The notes: a model not told the origin generated them from the letters alone. A stretch of 41,812 bases of DNA from Bacteroidota bacterium (GCA_013285825.1 JABDGV010000009.1:1-41812), one strand, 5' to 3'; shown: positions 34,411 through 41,812, counted from the stretch's first letter. Numbers and translations are program-made.

Positions 34411-35299
34411 GCTTATCAATCGTTGATCTCTCCATTAAAGATAGTAGCTTTGTAAGAGCACCTGCAAAGGTGTCTTGTGATGAAGAGCCGTGGCATTTCA
34501 TTAAATAGGCTTCATAACCGACAAGGAGAGCTCCTTGTTGCATGGAGTCTGACATCTTAGATTGAATGGAAGTTCTAACGTCCCCTTTTGGCATTTGAGA
34601 GAGCCAGTACAAAGAGATCGCTTCAAATGATTTGAGTAAAATATTGCCTGAAAACCCATCCGTTACGACCACATCGACCTTGCCGGACAAAATATCCTGC
34701 GGCTCAATATTACCAACAAAATGAGACATAGAGAAAAGTTTCTCTACAACCTCTCTATGCTCTTCAGCGCCTTTCATTTCTTCAACACCGATATTCAAAA
34801 GGCCAATTTTAGGAGATCGAGTACCGCGAGCTTCAGCATATCCTTTGCCCAAATATGCCCACTCCTGCAATTGCTGTGCCGCTCTTTGAGCTGTTCCTCC
34901 CACATCTAGTATGTAGACGGGCGACTGTAAAAGGCTCATTTCGGCAACGAGAGCTGGCCTATGGACACCTGGAAGCTTAGAAACATACAAACCAGATGCT
35001 AAAACAAAAGCTCCCGTATTGCAGCAAGAGATAAACCCATCACCTGCTGATATGCCCTTTAACGCTTGAACGAGGCTTGATTTTGGATTTTGTTTGATTG
35101 CTTTTCGAGGCTCATCATCCATGGCAATTTTTTGAGAGCATGTAATGACTGTAACATTTTCAAGAGTAGGAACAGAAAGAGTTTCAGGAAGATAGAGAAG
35201 AAAAGAGAACGAGGGCCATTTTTGAATAACGTTCAAAACGGAAGGTATGAGGACCTCAGGTGGAGTTTCACTCCCCATGAGGTCTACATGAACTTTCAA
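34379..35299 (-). CDS. plsX: Phosphate acyltransferase PlsX
   Basis: Makes acyl-phosphate from acyl-ACP for the first acylation of glycerol-3-phosphate. Family features: VHVDLMGSETPPEVL at the N-terminus (usual LDAMGGD), SCCNTGAFVLASGLYVSKLPGVHRPALVAEM, LLNIGVEEMKG and VTDGFSGNILLKSFEA. At 306 residues it is slightly shorter than usual. The start is a TTG at 35299, which includes the first conserved strand; the alternative ATG at 35278 would cut into it. It lies 6 bases after rpmF in the common bacterial order yceD-rpmF-plsX. Several usual glycines are changed (MGSE for MGGD, NCCNTG-like SCCNTG), so it is a divergent member. Confidence 0.93.
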   Translation of the reverse strand: MKVHVDLMGSETPPEVLIPSVLNVIQKWPSFSFLLYLPETLSVPTLENVTVITCSQKIAMDDEPRKAIKQNPKSSLVQALKGISAGDGFISCCNTGAFVLASGLYVSKLPGVHRPALVAEMSLLQSPVYILDVGGTAQRAAQQLQEWAYLGKGYAEARGTRSPKIGLLNIGVEEMKGAEEHREVVEKLFSMSHFVGNIEPQDILSGKVDVVVTDGFSGNILLKSFEAISLYWLSQMPKGDVRTSIQSKMSDSMQQGALLVGYEAYLMKCHGSSSQDTFAGALTKLLSLMERSTIDKLKEHLLVGQA

Positions 35300-35305
35300 G
35301 TGGGA

Positions 35306-35494
35306 TTACTCAGCTGCCGCTGCTGCTTGAACTATTGTTCGTCCATGATAGGTCCCGCATGAAGGACATATGACATGGGGCATCTTCTTCGTGCCGCAGT
35401 TTTTGCAAGAACCTAAAGTCTTCGGTTTCTTTGCATGGTGAGCTCGCTTGGAATTCTTGCGAGCATTTGAATGACGATTACGTGGTACTGCCAT
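35306..35494 (-). CDS. rpmF: 50S ribosomal protein L32 (bL32)
   Basis: A 62-residue ribosomal protein. The N-terminus MAVPRNRHSNARKNSKRAHH is typical for bL32, and the C4 zinc ribbon is intact (CKNCG ... CPSCG). The tail is a short Ala run. It is followed 6 bases later by plsX, the conserved arrangement in many bacteria including Chlamydia. Confidence 0.97.
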   Translation of the reverse strand: MAVPRNRHSNARKNSKRAHHAKKPKTLGSCKNCGTKKMPHVICPSCGTYHGRTIVQAAAAAE

Positions 35495-35695
35495 AAATAT
35501 TCTATCTCTAGTTGAGCCGTTTGCAAAACTCGGGCAACGGATTTTTGTATCTTTTTTCGACCATAGACGTATTCGATCTCAAAAACCCTAAAGGGTTTCC
35601 TTCGATCTCCATACATTCTATGGTTGAAAACATCTAAAAAAAATCCCAGTAGCCGGAGTTTTTCAAACGGCTCTTAATTTTCACGAGATTTTACC

Positions 35696-36157
35696 TTATT
35701 CCAACAAATCTTGGAAGGGGCGAAATACATCTTCTTGTTTTTCTTTAGCCAAAAATTTTTCTACTTGCTTGCGATTTTTGCAGCTATATCCGCCACAGAG
35801 CGCAAAGTGAGGGATCTGCACAAGTATCTCTTCTCGCAAGAGATCTTGAAAATCAAACACCTTGCCGCGAATTTCTTCAAGAGGCTTTTCAAATCGCACG
35901 TGATCAAGAGTAACTATATAGGGAAACATCTCTGAACAGACAGCACAGCGAATAGAGAATTCAACCTCGCAGCTCAGCTCGACAATGAGGAAATCTCCTG
36001 CGATATAGGTAGCGCCAGATACATCAATTGGCTTCGTGCAGGAAAGATCGGGATCGTCTTTGAGATCTAAAAAAACCGGATCCAATACGCAAGCGAGCTC
36101 TTCTTCTTCGCCATCTCTTAATCGATCAATGTGTATATGCGTTTCTTTGGAGCTCAT
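35696..36157 (-). CDS. yceD: YceD/DUF177 family protein
   Basis: A 153-residue protein of the DUF177 family, linked to 23S rRNA or L32 accumulation in other bacteria. Seen here are the family-like core LSCEVEFSIRCAVCSEMFPYIV with a Cys pair, and a second Cys set near the end (CGGYSCKN), which resembles a zinc site. Its position upstream of rpmF-plsX is the usual context for this family and supports the call. The 201 bases to rpmF hold only a weak hairpin (AGCCG/CGGCT, 35651-35672). The ATG overlaps the permease stop by 4 bases. Confidence 0.85.
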   Translation of the reverse strand: MSSKETHIHIDRLRDGEEEELACVLDPVFLDLKDDPDLSCTKPIDVSGATYIAGDFLIVELSCEVEFSIRCAVCSEMFPYIVTLDHVRFEKPLEEIRGKVFDFQDLLREEILVQIPHFALCGGYSCKNRKQVEKFLAKEKQEDVFRPFQDLLE

Positions 36158-37314
36158 ATGAGATTATATGCCTCTATGCAAAGTTCAAATAGTAAAAAGG
36201 CAAAGAGAAGGCAAAGCACGTATCTCTTGCGAAAGATTCCAAAAAGGGCCTTTTTACGAATGGCAAGAACAAGAGGAAGTAGTCCTAAGAGAAGAGCGCA
36301 GCCAATACCGCCAGCAACGCCTAAAGCGCTTAAAAATATGTGAGGATTATTGACGGCGATTACGGTTGTTGGAACTAAGATGAGCGCAATCAAGCCAAGT
36401 GCATGCAGCGGTTTTGATAAAGAGAGCTTTAAACCATCTGCAAAAAAATCCAAAAGCCCAAGGCCTACCCCTAAAAGCGAGGTAGAAATCGCTGCAAATG
36501 CAAACACTTCACCCACAGCAAAGAGATGGGGAGCTTGTACATGATGGGCAAGAGGAGCTATTGCATCCTGCCCTTCTCGAACAGCTATTTCAAGCCCGCC
36601 TGCATAAGGAACGACACCCAATAAAATCGCCTGCCAGAGAATATAGACAGCAAGAGCAATCCCTGTGCCAATCAGTATAGAACGGCGCACTTTGGCTGAA
36701 TCGTAGTCCATAATAGATGCAAGGGAGGGAACCGTCCCCTGAAAGCCAAAGGAGGTGAAAAGAACTGGAAGAGCAAAGGGGGCATCGAGCCAAACAGCTC
36801 TTTCAAGCAAGTGGCCTTGAATATGGGGAATGCCTACGAAGACGAAAAGAGCATAGGCCCCAAACAAGATCGCCATGAAGAGCGTATTCAAGCGGAGAAG
36901 AAGTTGAAATTTAGGCCAAAGAGCAATAGCGGCCCCGATAGCTACCCAAATAATCAAAGAGCTCGCATCAATGCCAAAAAGACGACCAATAAGTCCTGCA
37001 AGGCCTACAAGATAAGCAATTATCAATGTTGAGAAGAGAAAGATAGAGAGAATCCAAGCCCACGCTCTTCCCGAATTTCCTAAAGCCTCTTTAGCAAGAG
37101 TCACAAGGTTTGGTCTTCCGCCATGACGGCAGCAAAGCTCGCCAAGCATCAACCCAGTAGAGGTCATAAATGCCCAAGAGAGAAGGAGGAAAATAAGGGA
37201 GGGCAAAAAACCGCCAGGAGCTGTTGCGACAGGAAGCCCAAGCATCCCGCCACCAATAGACGTTCCTGCGACCAACAACGAGCCTACCAGAATGCTCTTT
37301 GTTGAATGAGACAT
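36154..37314 (-). CDS. tyrP: Aromatic amino-acid permease (TyrP-like, HAAAP family)
   Basis: A 386-residue inner-membrane transporter with about 11 helices. The N-terminus GSLLVAGTSIGGGMLGLPVATAPGGF is the hallmark of the hydroxy/aromatic amino-acid permease family (TyrP, Mtr, TnaB). Further typical pieces are LPVLFTSFGFQGTVPSL and VFAFAAISTSLLGVGLGLLDFFADGL. Chlamydiae import tyrosine or tryptophan and keep tyrP genes close to glmS. The substrate is inferred. The start codon is only 8 bases from a 165-bp palindrome, which therefore forms its whole upstream region, and a classical ribosome site is lacking. It overlaps yceD by 4 bases. Confidence 0.92.
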   Translation of the reverse strand: MSHSTKSILVGSLLVAGTSIGGGMLGLPVATAPGGFLPSLIFLLLSWAFMTSTGLMLGELCCRHGGRPNLVTLAKEALGNSGRAWAWILSIFLFSTLIIAYLVGLAGLIGRLFGIDASSLIIWVAIGAAIALWPKFQLLLRLNTLFMAILFGAYALFVFVGIPHIQGHLLERAVWLDAPFALPVLFTSFGFQGTVPSLASIMDYDSAKVRRSILIGTGIALAVYILWQAILLGVVPYAGGLEIAVREGQDAIAPLAHHVQAPHLFAVGEVFAFAAISTSLLGVGLGLLDFFADGLKLSLSKPLHALGLIALILVPTTVIAVNNPHIFLSALGVAGGIGCALLLGLLPLVLAIRKKALFGIFRKRYVLCLLFAFLLFELCIEAYNLI

Positions 37315-37321
37315 ACAATAT

Positions 37322-37486
37322 TAACCTGAGTTTTGGGTTTATCGCCTGAAATTTAGAGGAGATCGTAGTGCAATTTTCGAAAATCAACCCGAAAGAGATG
37401 GCCATAGCCATCTTTGAGGATTGATTTTCGAAAATTGCCTTCGAGATCAACTAAAGTTCTGGGTGATGAACCCAAAACTCAGGTTA
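37322..37486. repeat. 165-bp near-perfect palindrome, MITE-like
   Basis: The ends TAACCTGAGTTTTGGGTT and AACCCAAAACTCAGGTTA are exact inverted repeats of 18 bases, and pairing continues inward over about 80 bases per arm, including CAATTTTCGAAAATCAA in both arms and the tip GATGGC-CATA-GCCATC. TA stands at both ends, as expected for a TA-targeting (IS630/Tc1-like) non-autonomous element, though a target duplication of 2 bases is weak proof. It fills the gap between the divergent permease gene and the 37542 gene. Confidence 0.88.
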
Positions 37487-37541
37487 TAAAATTAATTTGC
37501 AAAAGTGTATCAGAAAGGAGGGATCTGGAGAACCATTATTT

Positions 37542-38297
37542 ATGAGAGATGTATTAATTACTTCTAGATATGAATCCACAAGGTGGAACGGTGCTCAACA
37601 AAGATATGATGTTCCTTATTCGAGAGAACCTAAGAGCATACACTTTCTTACCGACCTCTTTAACAATCTGTTTTTGAATGACAAAGAGCTCAAAGAGGAA
37701 GAACTCAAAGCTGCTAAGAGTAGTGCTTTACACGCTCAAGATCTGAAATCATGTAAAGTTCGTTTGCAAGAAGTGGTGGCAAAATCTGAAAAAGAGTCTC
37801 TTGGCCTTATTATCTCGTTTATCAAAGACTACACAGCAAGTTTAAAGAGTATCAAATATTCATCCACCTTTTCAGAAGCACTTAAATACAGCATATCTGC
37901 TTCTCACATTATGAGAGATTTGAAAGAGATTCTCCTTATGAATAAACCTCTTTCACAACTCAAATACAGCGAATATAATATCCATGAATGGAGCACCAAT
38001 ATTATAAAGTCGCTTATCTCAATTATCGTTGAAGCGCAAATTCCAAATGAGCGATTGGGAGAGCTGCGTAAAGCTCTTTTAGAATTTTTAAAGGGTATTT
38101 TAAAACTCAATGATGCCAAGAAAGATGGGCTTGATCTCATTCACTTAGTACAAACAGTTCCAGAAATCGCTTATGTACTGACACAAACCTACCCTTGTAA
38201 TAACATTAATCGTGAAATGGATCACTACATCATGACCACGAACCTCAAACAGATGTTAAAAATATCACGCATCTTCGATGAAAAAAGTTACAAGTAA
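37542..38297 (+). CDS. Hypothetical helical protein, tandem pair member 1
   Basis: A 251-residue protein, unrecognised, without signal peptide or membrane helix. It appears almost fully helical (LKSCKVRLQEVVAKSEKES, LRKALLEFLKGILKLNDAKKDG). The end of its core, LIHLVQTVPEIAYVLTQ, resembles FIKLAHALPVMASIITQ of the next gene, so the two are probably paralogues. The frame is open from a TTG at 37497; I chose the ATG at 37542, which has GGAG about 12 bases upstream and AGGAGG farther up. The next gene starts 20 bases before its end, so they are co-translated. A chlamydia-specific, possibly secreted protein is likely. Confidence 0.7.
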   Translation: MRDVLITSRYESTRWNGAQQRYDVPYSREPKSIHFLTDLFNNLFLNDKELKEEELKAAKSSALHAQDLKSCKVRLQEVVAKSEKESLGLIISFIKDYTASLKSIKYSSTFSEALKYSISASHIMRDLKEILLMNKPLSQLKYSEYNIHEWSTNIIKSLISIIVEAQIPNERLGELRKALLEFLKGILKLNDAKKDGLDLIHLVQTVPEIAYVLTQTYPCNNINREMDHYIMTTNLKQMLKISRIFDEKSYK

Positions 38298-38907
38298 CGA
38301 TACGATCAGCGATCAATATCAACGCTTTGTCGACGAAAAACCCCAAACTCACATATTTACAACTCTTGTCGACGCATTGATTCAGCTCTTTCAAAAGAAT
38401 AAGCCTGAGGAGACACCCATTCCTGACAAGCTATCTCAACATATCCAACAAATACCCACTGATGGCTTGTCACACACTACTCAGGTAATTAAACAATACT
38501 CAAAGATCTTAAACAATTGCGTTCTTCACCCCGATACATGCACCTCAATTCCAGATGTCCTCAAACAATTTGAGGATAAAGAGTGTATAGAAGACATTCA
38601 GAACATCCTTCATGCAAAAAAAACAGCTCAAGAGATTTTGTTGAATCACGACCATGCATATATGCTCCAGCTTATAGAGCACTCCTGCAGTCTGCTTAAA
38701 GAAAATGGAGTTACATTCGACTTCTCTTCAGAAATACGTACAGAACTTACAAATCTATTTAAGAAAATTCAGATGATCAATGCAAAGTTAAAAGAACCTA
38801 TGGAGTTCATCAAACTCGCCCACGCTCTTCCTGTGATGGCCTCAATTATTACCCAGAAAATGGACGAGGAAGCCAATTTCGAATTTGGAAGAGTTTTCAA
38901 AATTTAA
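38278..38907 (+). CDS. Hypothetical helical protein, tandem pair member 2
   Basis: A 209-residue protein with the same general plan as its upstream neighbour: a short polar start, IFTTLVDALIQLF (compare FLTDLFNNLFL in the first), several amphipathic helices, and the shared block FIKLAHALPVMASIITQ. It contains Cys residues in LNNCVLHPDTCTSI. The ATG lies inside the end of the first gene with no separate ribosome site, pointing to translational coupling. The 3' end overlaps the convergent SET gene by 11 bases. Function unknown. Confidence 0.7.
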   Translation: MKKVTSNDTISDQYQRFVDEKPQTHIFTTLVDALIQLFQKNKPEETPIPDKLSQHIQQIPTDGLSHTTQVIKQYSKILNNCVLHPDTCTSIPDVLKQFEDKECIEDIQNILHAKKTAQEILLNHDHAYMLQLIEHSCSLLKENGVTFDFSSEIRTELTNLFKKIQMINAKLKEPMEFIKLAHALPVMASIITQKMDEEANFEFGRVFKI

Positions 38908-39427
38908 AATTATTGCCGTACGATATAGTCAGCTCTTCCCCTGGAGAGACATCGCGAATAGTGATGATATGCGGTATGTAAGGCCCATTTTTTACCCATG
39001 AGACTCCCACATTGGGTTCATCGCTGTGGTTTAAAAAACGCATGAGCGAGCCATATCGGAAGCCATCGATGATCTGGCGACGAATGCCTGATCGTGTGGG
39101 ATAGAGAAGGCAGTAGGGATTGATTTGGGGGATCAAAAGATCAATTTTTCGCAGCTTGCCTGTGTAGATGCCAATTTCAGTTCCAGAGGTAATTGCATTA
39201 AGTGCAAAGAGCCCATAGCCCTTTTCTTCTGAGGCAATCTTCACCAGAAGAGGAACTGTCGGGACATCTCCTACGTAGTCCACTCCAAACTCTTGAAAAA
39301 GAAGTGCAGGAGTAAGCGGTTCTCTCTTGTTTCCTGGACGCTTCTCAAAAAGAGCAAGCGTTACACTTGTATCCTGGTAACGGGCGTTCCCTGGAGTGTG
39401 CGAGTCAGAGGATGTCTCTTTTGCCAT
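38897..39427 (-). CDS. SET-domain protein (predicted lysine methyltransferase)
   Basis: A 176-residue protein that is nearly all SET domain. The family blocks are in order: KGYGLFALNAITSGTEIGIYTG (SAM-binding GxG and YxG), then DGFRYGSLMRFLNHSDEPNV (the RFxNHS pseudoknot motif) and GEELTISYG (the catalytic Tyr). There is no post-SET cysteine cluster. SET proteins in chlamydiae (for example NUE of C. trachomatis) are secreted and methylate host histones, so this may be a nuclear effector; a bacterial target such as a histone-like protein is the alternative. It starts 67 bases inside the end of the upstream gene and was probably co-expressed with it. Residues 1-55 are polar and may hold a secretion signal. 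Confidence 0.88.
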   Translation of the reverse strand: MAKETSSDSHTPGNARYQDTSVTLALFEKRPGNKREPLTPALLFQEFGVDYVGDVPTVPLLVKIASEEKGYGLFALNAITSGTEIGIYTGKLRKIDLLIPQINPYCLLYPTRSGIRRQIIDGFRYGSLMRFLNHSDEPNVGVSWVKNGPYIPHIITIRDVSPGEELTISYGNNFKF

Positions 39428-40731
39428 TTCATGAACTCTACGTTAGATTGAAAATACCCGGTTTCCTCTTTGAATAAATCCCAGAAATTTTTAATTGGCC
39501 TTCCATCAAAAGCGCCCCGTTGCAAATTCTCTTTAGCTCTCGGCGTCTGGTGCCAGCCCATGGCGAGAAGAATGCCAAGATTTCGGATGAGTCTAAAGCC
39601 AAACCAAATGGGTGCAGTAACGGCCATAAAAACAGATCGTATAACAGTCCGAATGGCTGATGGAATGAAATTCCAGATCTTGGCTGCAACTGTACAAACC
39701 TTTGTGGTGACAGTTGTTAATATTGGACCCAAAACCGGGATATTTTTAATACCTCCCAAGAAGGCAGGAAAGATAAAATTTTCAATCTGCGTTTTAATGT
39801 CGACAGGATAGCCTGCAGCCGAAAGCACACTCGCTGCAAAAGAGCCGCAGTTATACTTTAAAAAGCTAAAAGGGGCATTTTTTTTCTGCTCAATTTCCTG
39901 AAAAACATTGTCCAAATCCTGGCGAGTCATGGGCAGAGAGGTTAAGAGCCTCTGTTTATAGGGGCGCCAAAGATCATAATCACCCATTACCACACGCCCC
40001 TGCCTTGTGCTGAGAATGGCCCATTGGCCAGGAATATCTGACTCACCCTTATCCATGCCGTGCGACATGGAATAGACTTCACCTTCTGGAGTAATTATCT
40101 GTACAGCATAGTGAGATGGTCCATACTCGCCGTCTCCACCCATCGCGTTCAAACAGCCATTTCCTCCATACTCGCCTCCAGGCGTTGTGTAGACCTGGAC
40201 AATTGCTTCGGGCTTCTTGGGGTTGGTTGGATCGCGGGATGCCTCTTGTCGAACACGTGCCAACTCTTCAGGGGTCAGCTTATCAACTGGAAAAGGTTTG
40301 GTGTAGTTATACGGGTGATTTTTGACAAAACCGCCAAGCCGAGGAGAGACGAAAGTCCATATCGCAAGCTCTGGAGTCCTTTCGACAAGCATGTTATGCC
40401 AAAGTGCAGGATCATACTGAAAGCGGGTTTGAAACTCAGCCCAGGAGATGAACTTGCCCTCAACCATCAGCTCTACATGGCCATCCTTGACGCGCAGCCC
40501 CACTTCATCCGTTTCTGGATGGTTAAGGGAACCCATAACAAACGCCATCTTCGTCTCAAGGAGAAATCGAACACAATCGGGAGCAATATCAAAAGCTTGA
40601 GGATCCAATCCCGTCTTTGCCCATTTTTTGACGAAAACGCTGCTCAGGGGAAATGGGCGGTACCCATTCTTGACTGCAGCAGATCTTAATCCTAGGCTGT
40701 TGTACTGGCGTATTATTTTGTATATCTGCAA
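39361..40731 (-). CDS. Predicted permuted NlpC/P60-LRAT-like protein with hydrophobic C-terminus
   Basis: A 456-codon frame with no ATG start; it opens at a TTG. A His in GPSHYAVQIITPEGEVY (about residue 207) precedes a Cys in FLKYNCGSFAASVLSAAG (about 295). The order His-then-Cys with a Y-NC-xxF context matches the circularly permuted NlpC/P60 group (LRAT, YiiX-like), whose members are thiol peptidases, amidases or acyltransferases. A glycine-rich stretch (GGEYGGNGCLNAMGGDGEYG) lies before the His. Residues about 318-390 are hydrophobic and may insert in a membrane, followed by a basic tail. Frame analysis suggests that the true N-terminus lies in another frame (40589-40789), joined through an A6 run. 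The function call is inference from motifs. Confidence 0.75.
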   Translation of the reverse strand: MQIYKIIRQYNSLGLRSAAVKNGYRPFPLSSVFVKKWAKTGLDPQAFDIAPDCVRFLLETKMAFVMGSLNHPETDEVGLRVKDGHVELMVEGKFISWAEFQTRFQYDPALWHNMLVERTPELAIWTFVSPRLGGFVKNHPYNYTKPFPVDKLTPEELARVRQEASRDPTNPKKPEAIVQVYTTPGGEYGGNGCLNAMGGDGEYGPSHYAVQIITPEGEVYSMSHGMDKGESDIPGQWAILSTRQGRVVMGDYDLWRPYKQRLLTSLPMTRQDLDNVFQEIEQKKNAPFSFLKYNCGSFAASVLSAAGYPVDIKTQIENFIFPAFLGGIKNIPVLGPILTTVTTKVCTVAAKIWNFIPSAIRTVIRSVFMAVTAPIWFGFRLIRNLGILLAMGWHQTPRAKENLQRGAFDGRPIKNFWDLFKEETGYFQSNVEFMKWQKRHPLTRTLQGTPVTRIQV

Positions 40732-40789
40732 TTGGAGCTGTTTGAGGAATATGCTCTACGCGCGGAGCATGGCGAAAAACATAAGTCAT
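40589..40789 (-). CDS. Probable out-of-frame N-terminus of the 39361 gene
   Basis: This frame starts with an ATG and encodes a proline-rich start (MTYVFRHAPRVEHIPQTAP ... VPPISPEQRFRQK) then stops early after GIGSSSF. Removing one base from the A6 run (T6 on the plus strand, 40624-40629) would join RFRQK directly to WAKTGLDPQAFD of the downstream frame. Either a sequencing or real frameshift, or slippage on the A run, would explain it. No ribosome site is visible before the ATG. Confidence 0.45.
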   Translation of the reverse strand: MTYVFRHAPRVEHIPQTAPIADIQNNTPVQQPRIKICCSQEWVPPISPEQRFRQKMGKDGIGSSSF

Positions 40790-40854
40790 AGCAATACCAT
40801 TAAATATTTTGATAAATTGTAAAAAACAGTGATTAAGATGGGATTAAGAAGGGA

Positions 40855-41812
40855 TTAAGAAGGAGCGTGTGGCTTTATCATTTGTTTAATCGAATTTTGC
40901 CTCTGATAGACATCCCCCATCGTTGGTCTGTCAGCAGGCTTTGATGAAGCCATCTGCTTCCATAACATGCATTGATCCTCGATAGCTATGAACATGGGCT
41001 TATCAAGGTCGGAAGAAAACCTACGATCACTCTTGATATCTTTGATGGCGTCGATATCCTTTGGATTAACTTCAGGATGAAGCTTTTTAAGCTGTGCTTT
41101 GATGAGCTTATCTTCCAGAGCATCAACATACTTCCAAGCTTGTTCCTGCGCTTTTTCTAGCTTCGTTGTGTCTTGAACTTTGGGATTCCCTACAGCTTTT
41201 TCGATAAAACCACCCCAATATCGAATTTTTGCATGTATAGATTTAGCTGCTGTCTGAAAACAATCTTTATTCATGACGAGGAACTTCTCAAAACCCTTTG
41301 ATTTTCCAGGGTTTTCGGTTTTATCTAATTGCTCACCGAGGGGAACCAATGTATCCAAACCCTCTTCCTTGAGGAAGGGAGCTTCCACAACACGCATTTG
41401 CATTATAAATAGGCTATACACTTCGGACTTCTGACTATCCACTCCCTCAGGAGCCATATATCGAGGATTACCAGTATGTTTGACTGTTTCACCCTCTTTT
41501 ACCTCTTTAGTTTTGCCTAAATCAATTATTTTGGCGTGTATGTTGTCGCCTTCTCCATAGAGTAAGACATTTTCGTTCTTCAAATCTCTATGGAGATGAT
41601 CAGTGAGCTGCAGCTCAAACAATCCTTTGCTCAAATCAGTGCAAACACTAATGCCCTGTTCAAAAGTTAAGGGCTTTTCATTAAGACGACCCTCTAATTC
41701 ACCGCCTGTCGCTAATGTTGTTGTTACTGTATACTTTCCCTCTCTCCTATCCGCTCCTTTTTGCTCTACGAGATCAATTGCTACATTCGATTTTGCTGGA
41801 TCTTTCAGCTCT
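40855..41812 (-). CDS. Protein kinase (eukaryote-like), 5' end outside the window
   Basis: The frame is open to the right edge, so the N-terminus is missing; 318 residues are visible. Kinase elements present are a likely hinge (TTLATGGELEGRL), the catalytic loop HRDLKNENVLL, DLG in place of DFG (IIDLGKTKEV), the activation-loop end GNPRYMAPEGVD and a subdomain XI-like ADRPTMGDV. The long segment between (about 120 residues after the APE motif) is charged and helical and unusual for a C-lobe. Catalytic and metal Asp are kept, so it is likely active. It begins an apparent leftward run with the permuted NlpC-like and SET genes, suggesting a set of host-directed proteins. Its stop is followed by a short duplication (GGGATTAAGAA twice). 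Confidence 0.88.
   Translation of the reverse strand, partial: ELKDPAKSNVAIDLVEQKGADRREGKYTVTTTLATGGELEGRLNEKPLTFEQGISVCTDLSKGLFELQLTDHLHRDLKNENVLLYGEGDNIHAKIIDLGKTKEVKEGETVKHTGNPRYMAPEGVDSQKSEVYSLFIMQMRVVEAPFLKEEGLDTLVPLGEQLDKTENPGKSKGFEKFLVMNKDCFQTAAKSIHAKIRYWGGFIEKAVGNPKVQDTTKLEKAQEQAWKYVDALEDKLIKAQLKKLHPEVNPKDIDAIKDIKSDRRFSSDLDKPMFIAIEDQCMLWKQMASSKPADRPTMGDVYQRQNSIKQMIKPHAPS

Noticed and set aside
35413..35616. 67-codon frame overlapping rpmF on the same strand
   Set aside because: Overlaps a ribosomal protein gene in another frame, with no support from start signals.
1..41812. tRNA, rRNA, CRISPR or prophage content
   Set aside because: No cloverleaf-like segments, spaced direct repeats, integrase or phage structural genes were seen when reading the intergenic regions and proteins.

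Overview
The window is from a member of the phylum Chlamydiae outside the classical Chlamydiaceae (a Parachlamydia/Waddlia/Simkania-type environmental chlamydia); I cannot fix the genus. The call rests on the housekeeping gene set (yceD-rpmF-plsX, aromatic amino-acid permease, glmS, glmM, ftsY, sucCD, htrA, M16C protease, rmuC, pssA), which from memory forms a neighbourhood in Chlamydia trachomatis (about CT810-CT826). It also rests on pcnB next to an lpxB with a membrane-domain N-terminal fusion, and on Inc-like proteins, eukaryote-like kinases and a SET-domain protein as expected of an intracellular bacterium. Coding is dense on both strands. I saw no tRNA, rRNA, CRISPR array, phage or autonomous insertion sequence.

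Layout. 1-4.2 kb is an accessory region: a small ORF, two adjacent Inc-like proteins (double hydrophobic block plus long coiled coil), a small coiled-coil protein and a possible effector. 4.2-8.2 kb holds a DNA-repair group (ogt-like, rmuC, a lexA-like regulator), a predicted Ser/Thr kinase and pssA. 8.2-15.1 kb holds four peptidases (M16C, M19, M20, HtrA). 15.2-18.3 kb is one large gene with two internal tandem duplications, a leucine-rich C-terminus and a possible cysteine-protease core. 18.4-24.5 kb has an M50 protease with TPR-like tail, two small chlamydial ORFs, sucCD, ftsY and uppP. 24.5-30.8 kb is a leftward run: glutamate/dicarboxylate-type symporter, glmM, glmS and a divergent kinase. 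30.9-34.4 kb is a rightward operon pcnB-lpxB-acyltransferase. 34.4-37.3 kb is a leftward operon permease-yceD-rpmF-plsX. 37.5-41.8 kb is a second accessory region: two tandem related ORFs of unknown function, a SET-domain protein, a predicted permuted NlpC/LRAT-like protein with an apparent frameshift, and a kinase cut by the window edge.

How they work together. glmS and glmM are consecutive steps to glucosamine-1-phosphate, the amino-sugar precursor for lipid A (lpxB) and cell-wall sugars; uppP recycles the undecaprenyl carrier. plsX, pssA and the DUF374 acyltransferase serve membrane lipid synthesis. HtrA, M50, M16C, M19 and M20 cover envelope proteolysis and peptide use.

Most notable: a LexA homologue that appears to have lost both its self-cleavage site and catalytic lysine; two ~165-bp nearly perfect palindromes between genes, one separating glmM from glmS with mutually exclusive pairings; a hairpin that would mask the uppP ribosome site; and a kinase/cysteine-protease-like/SET effector cluster at the right edge.
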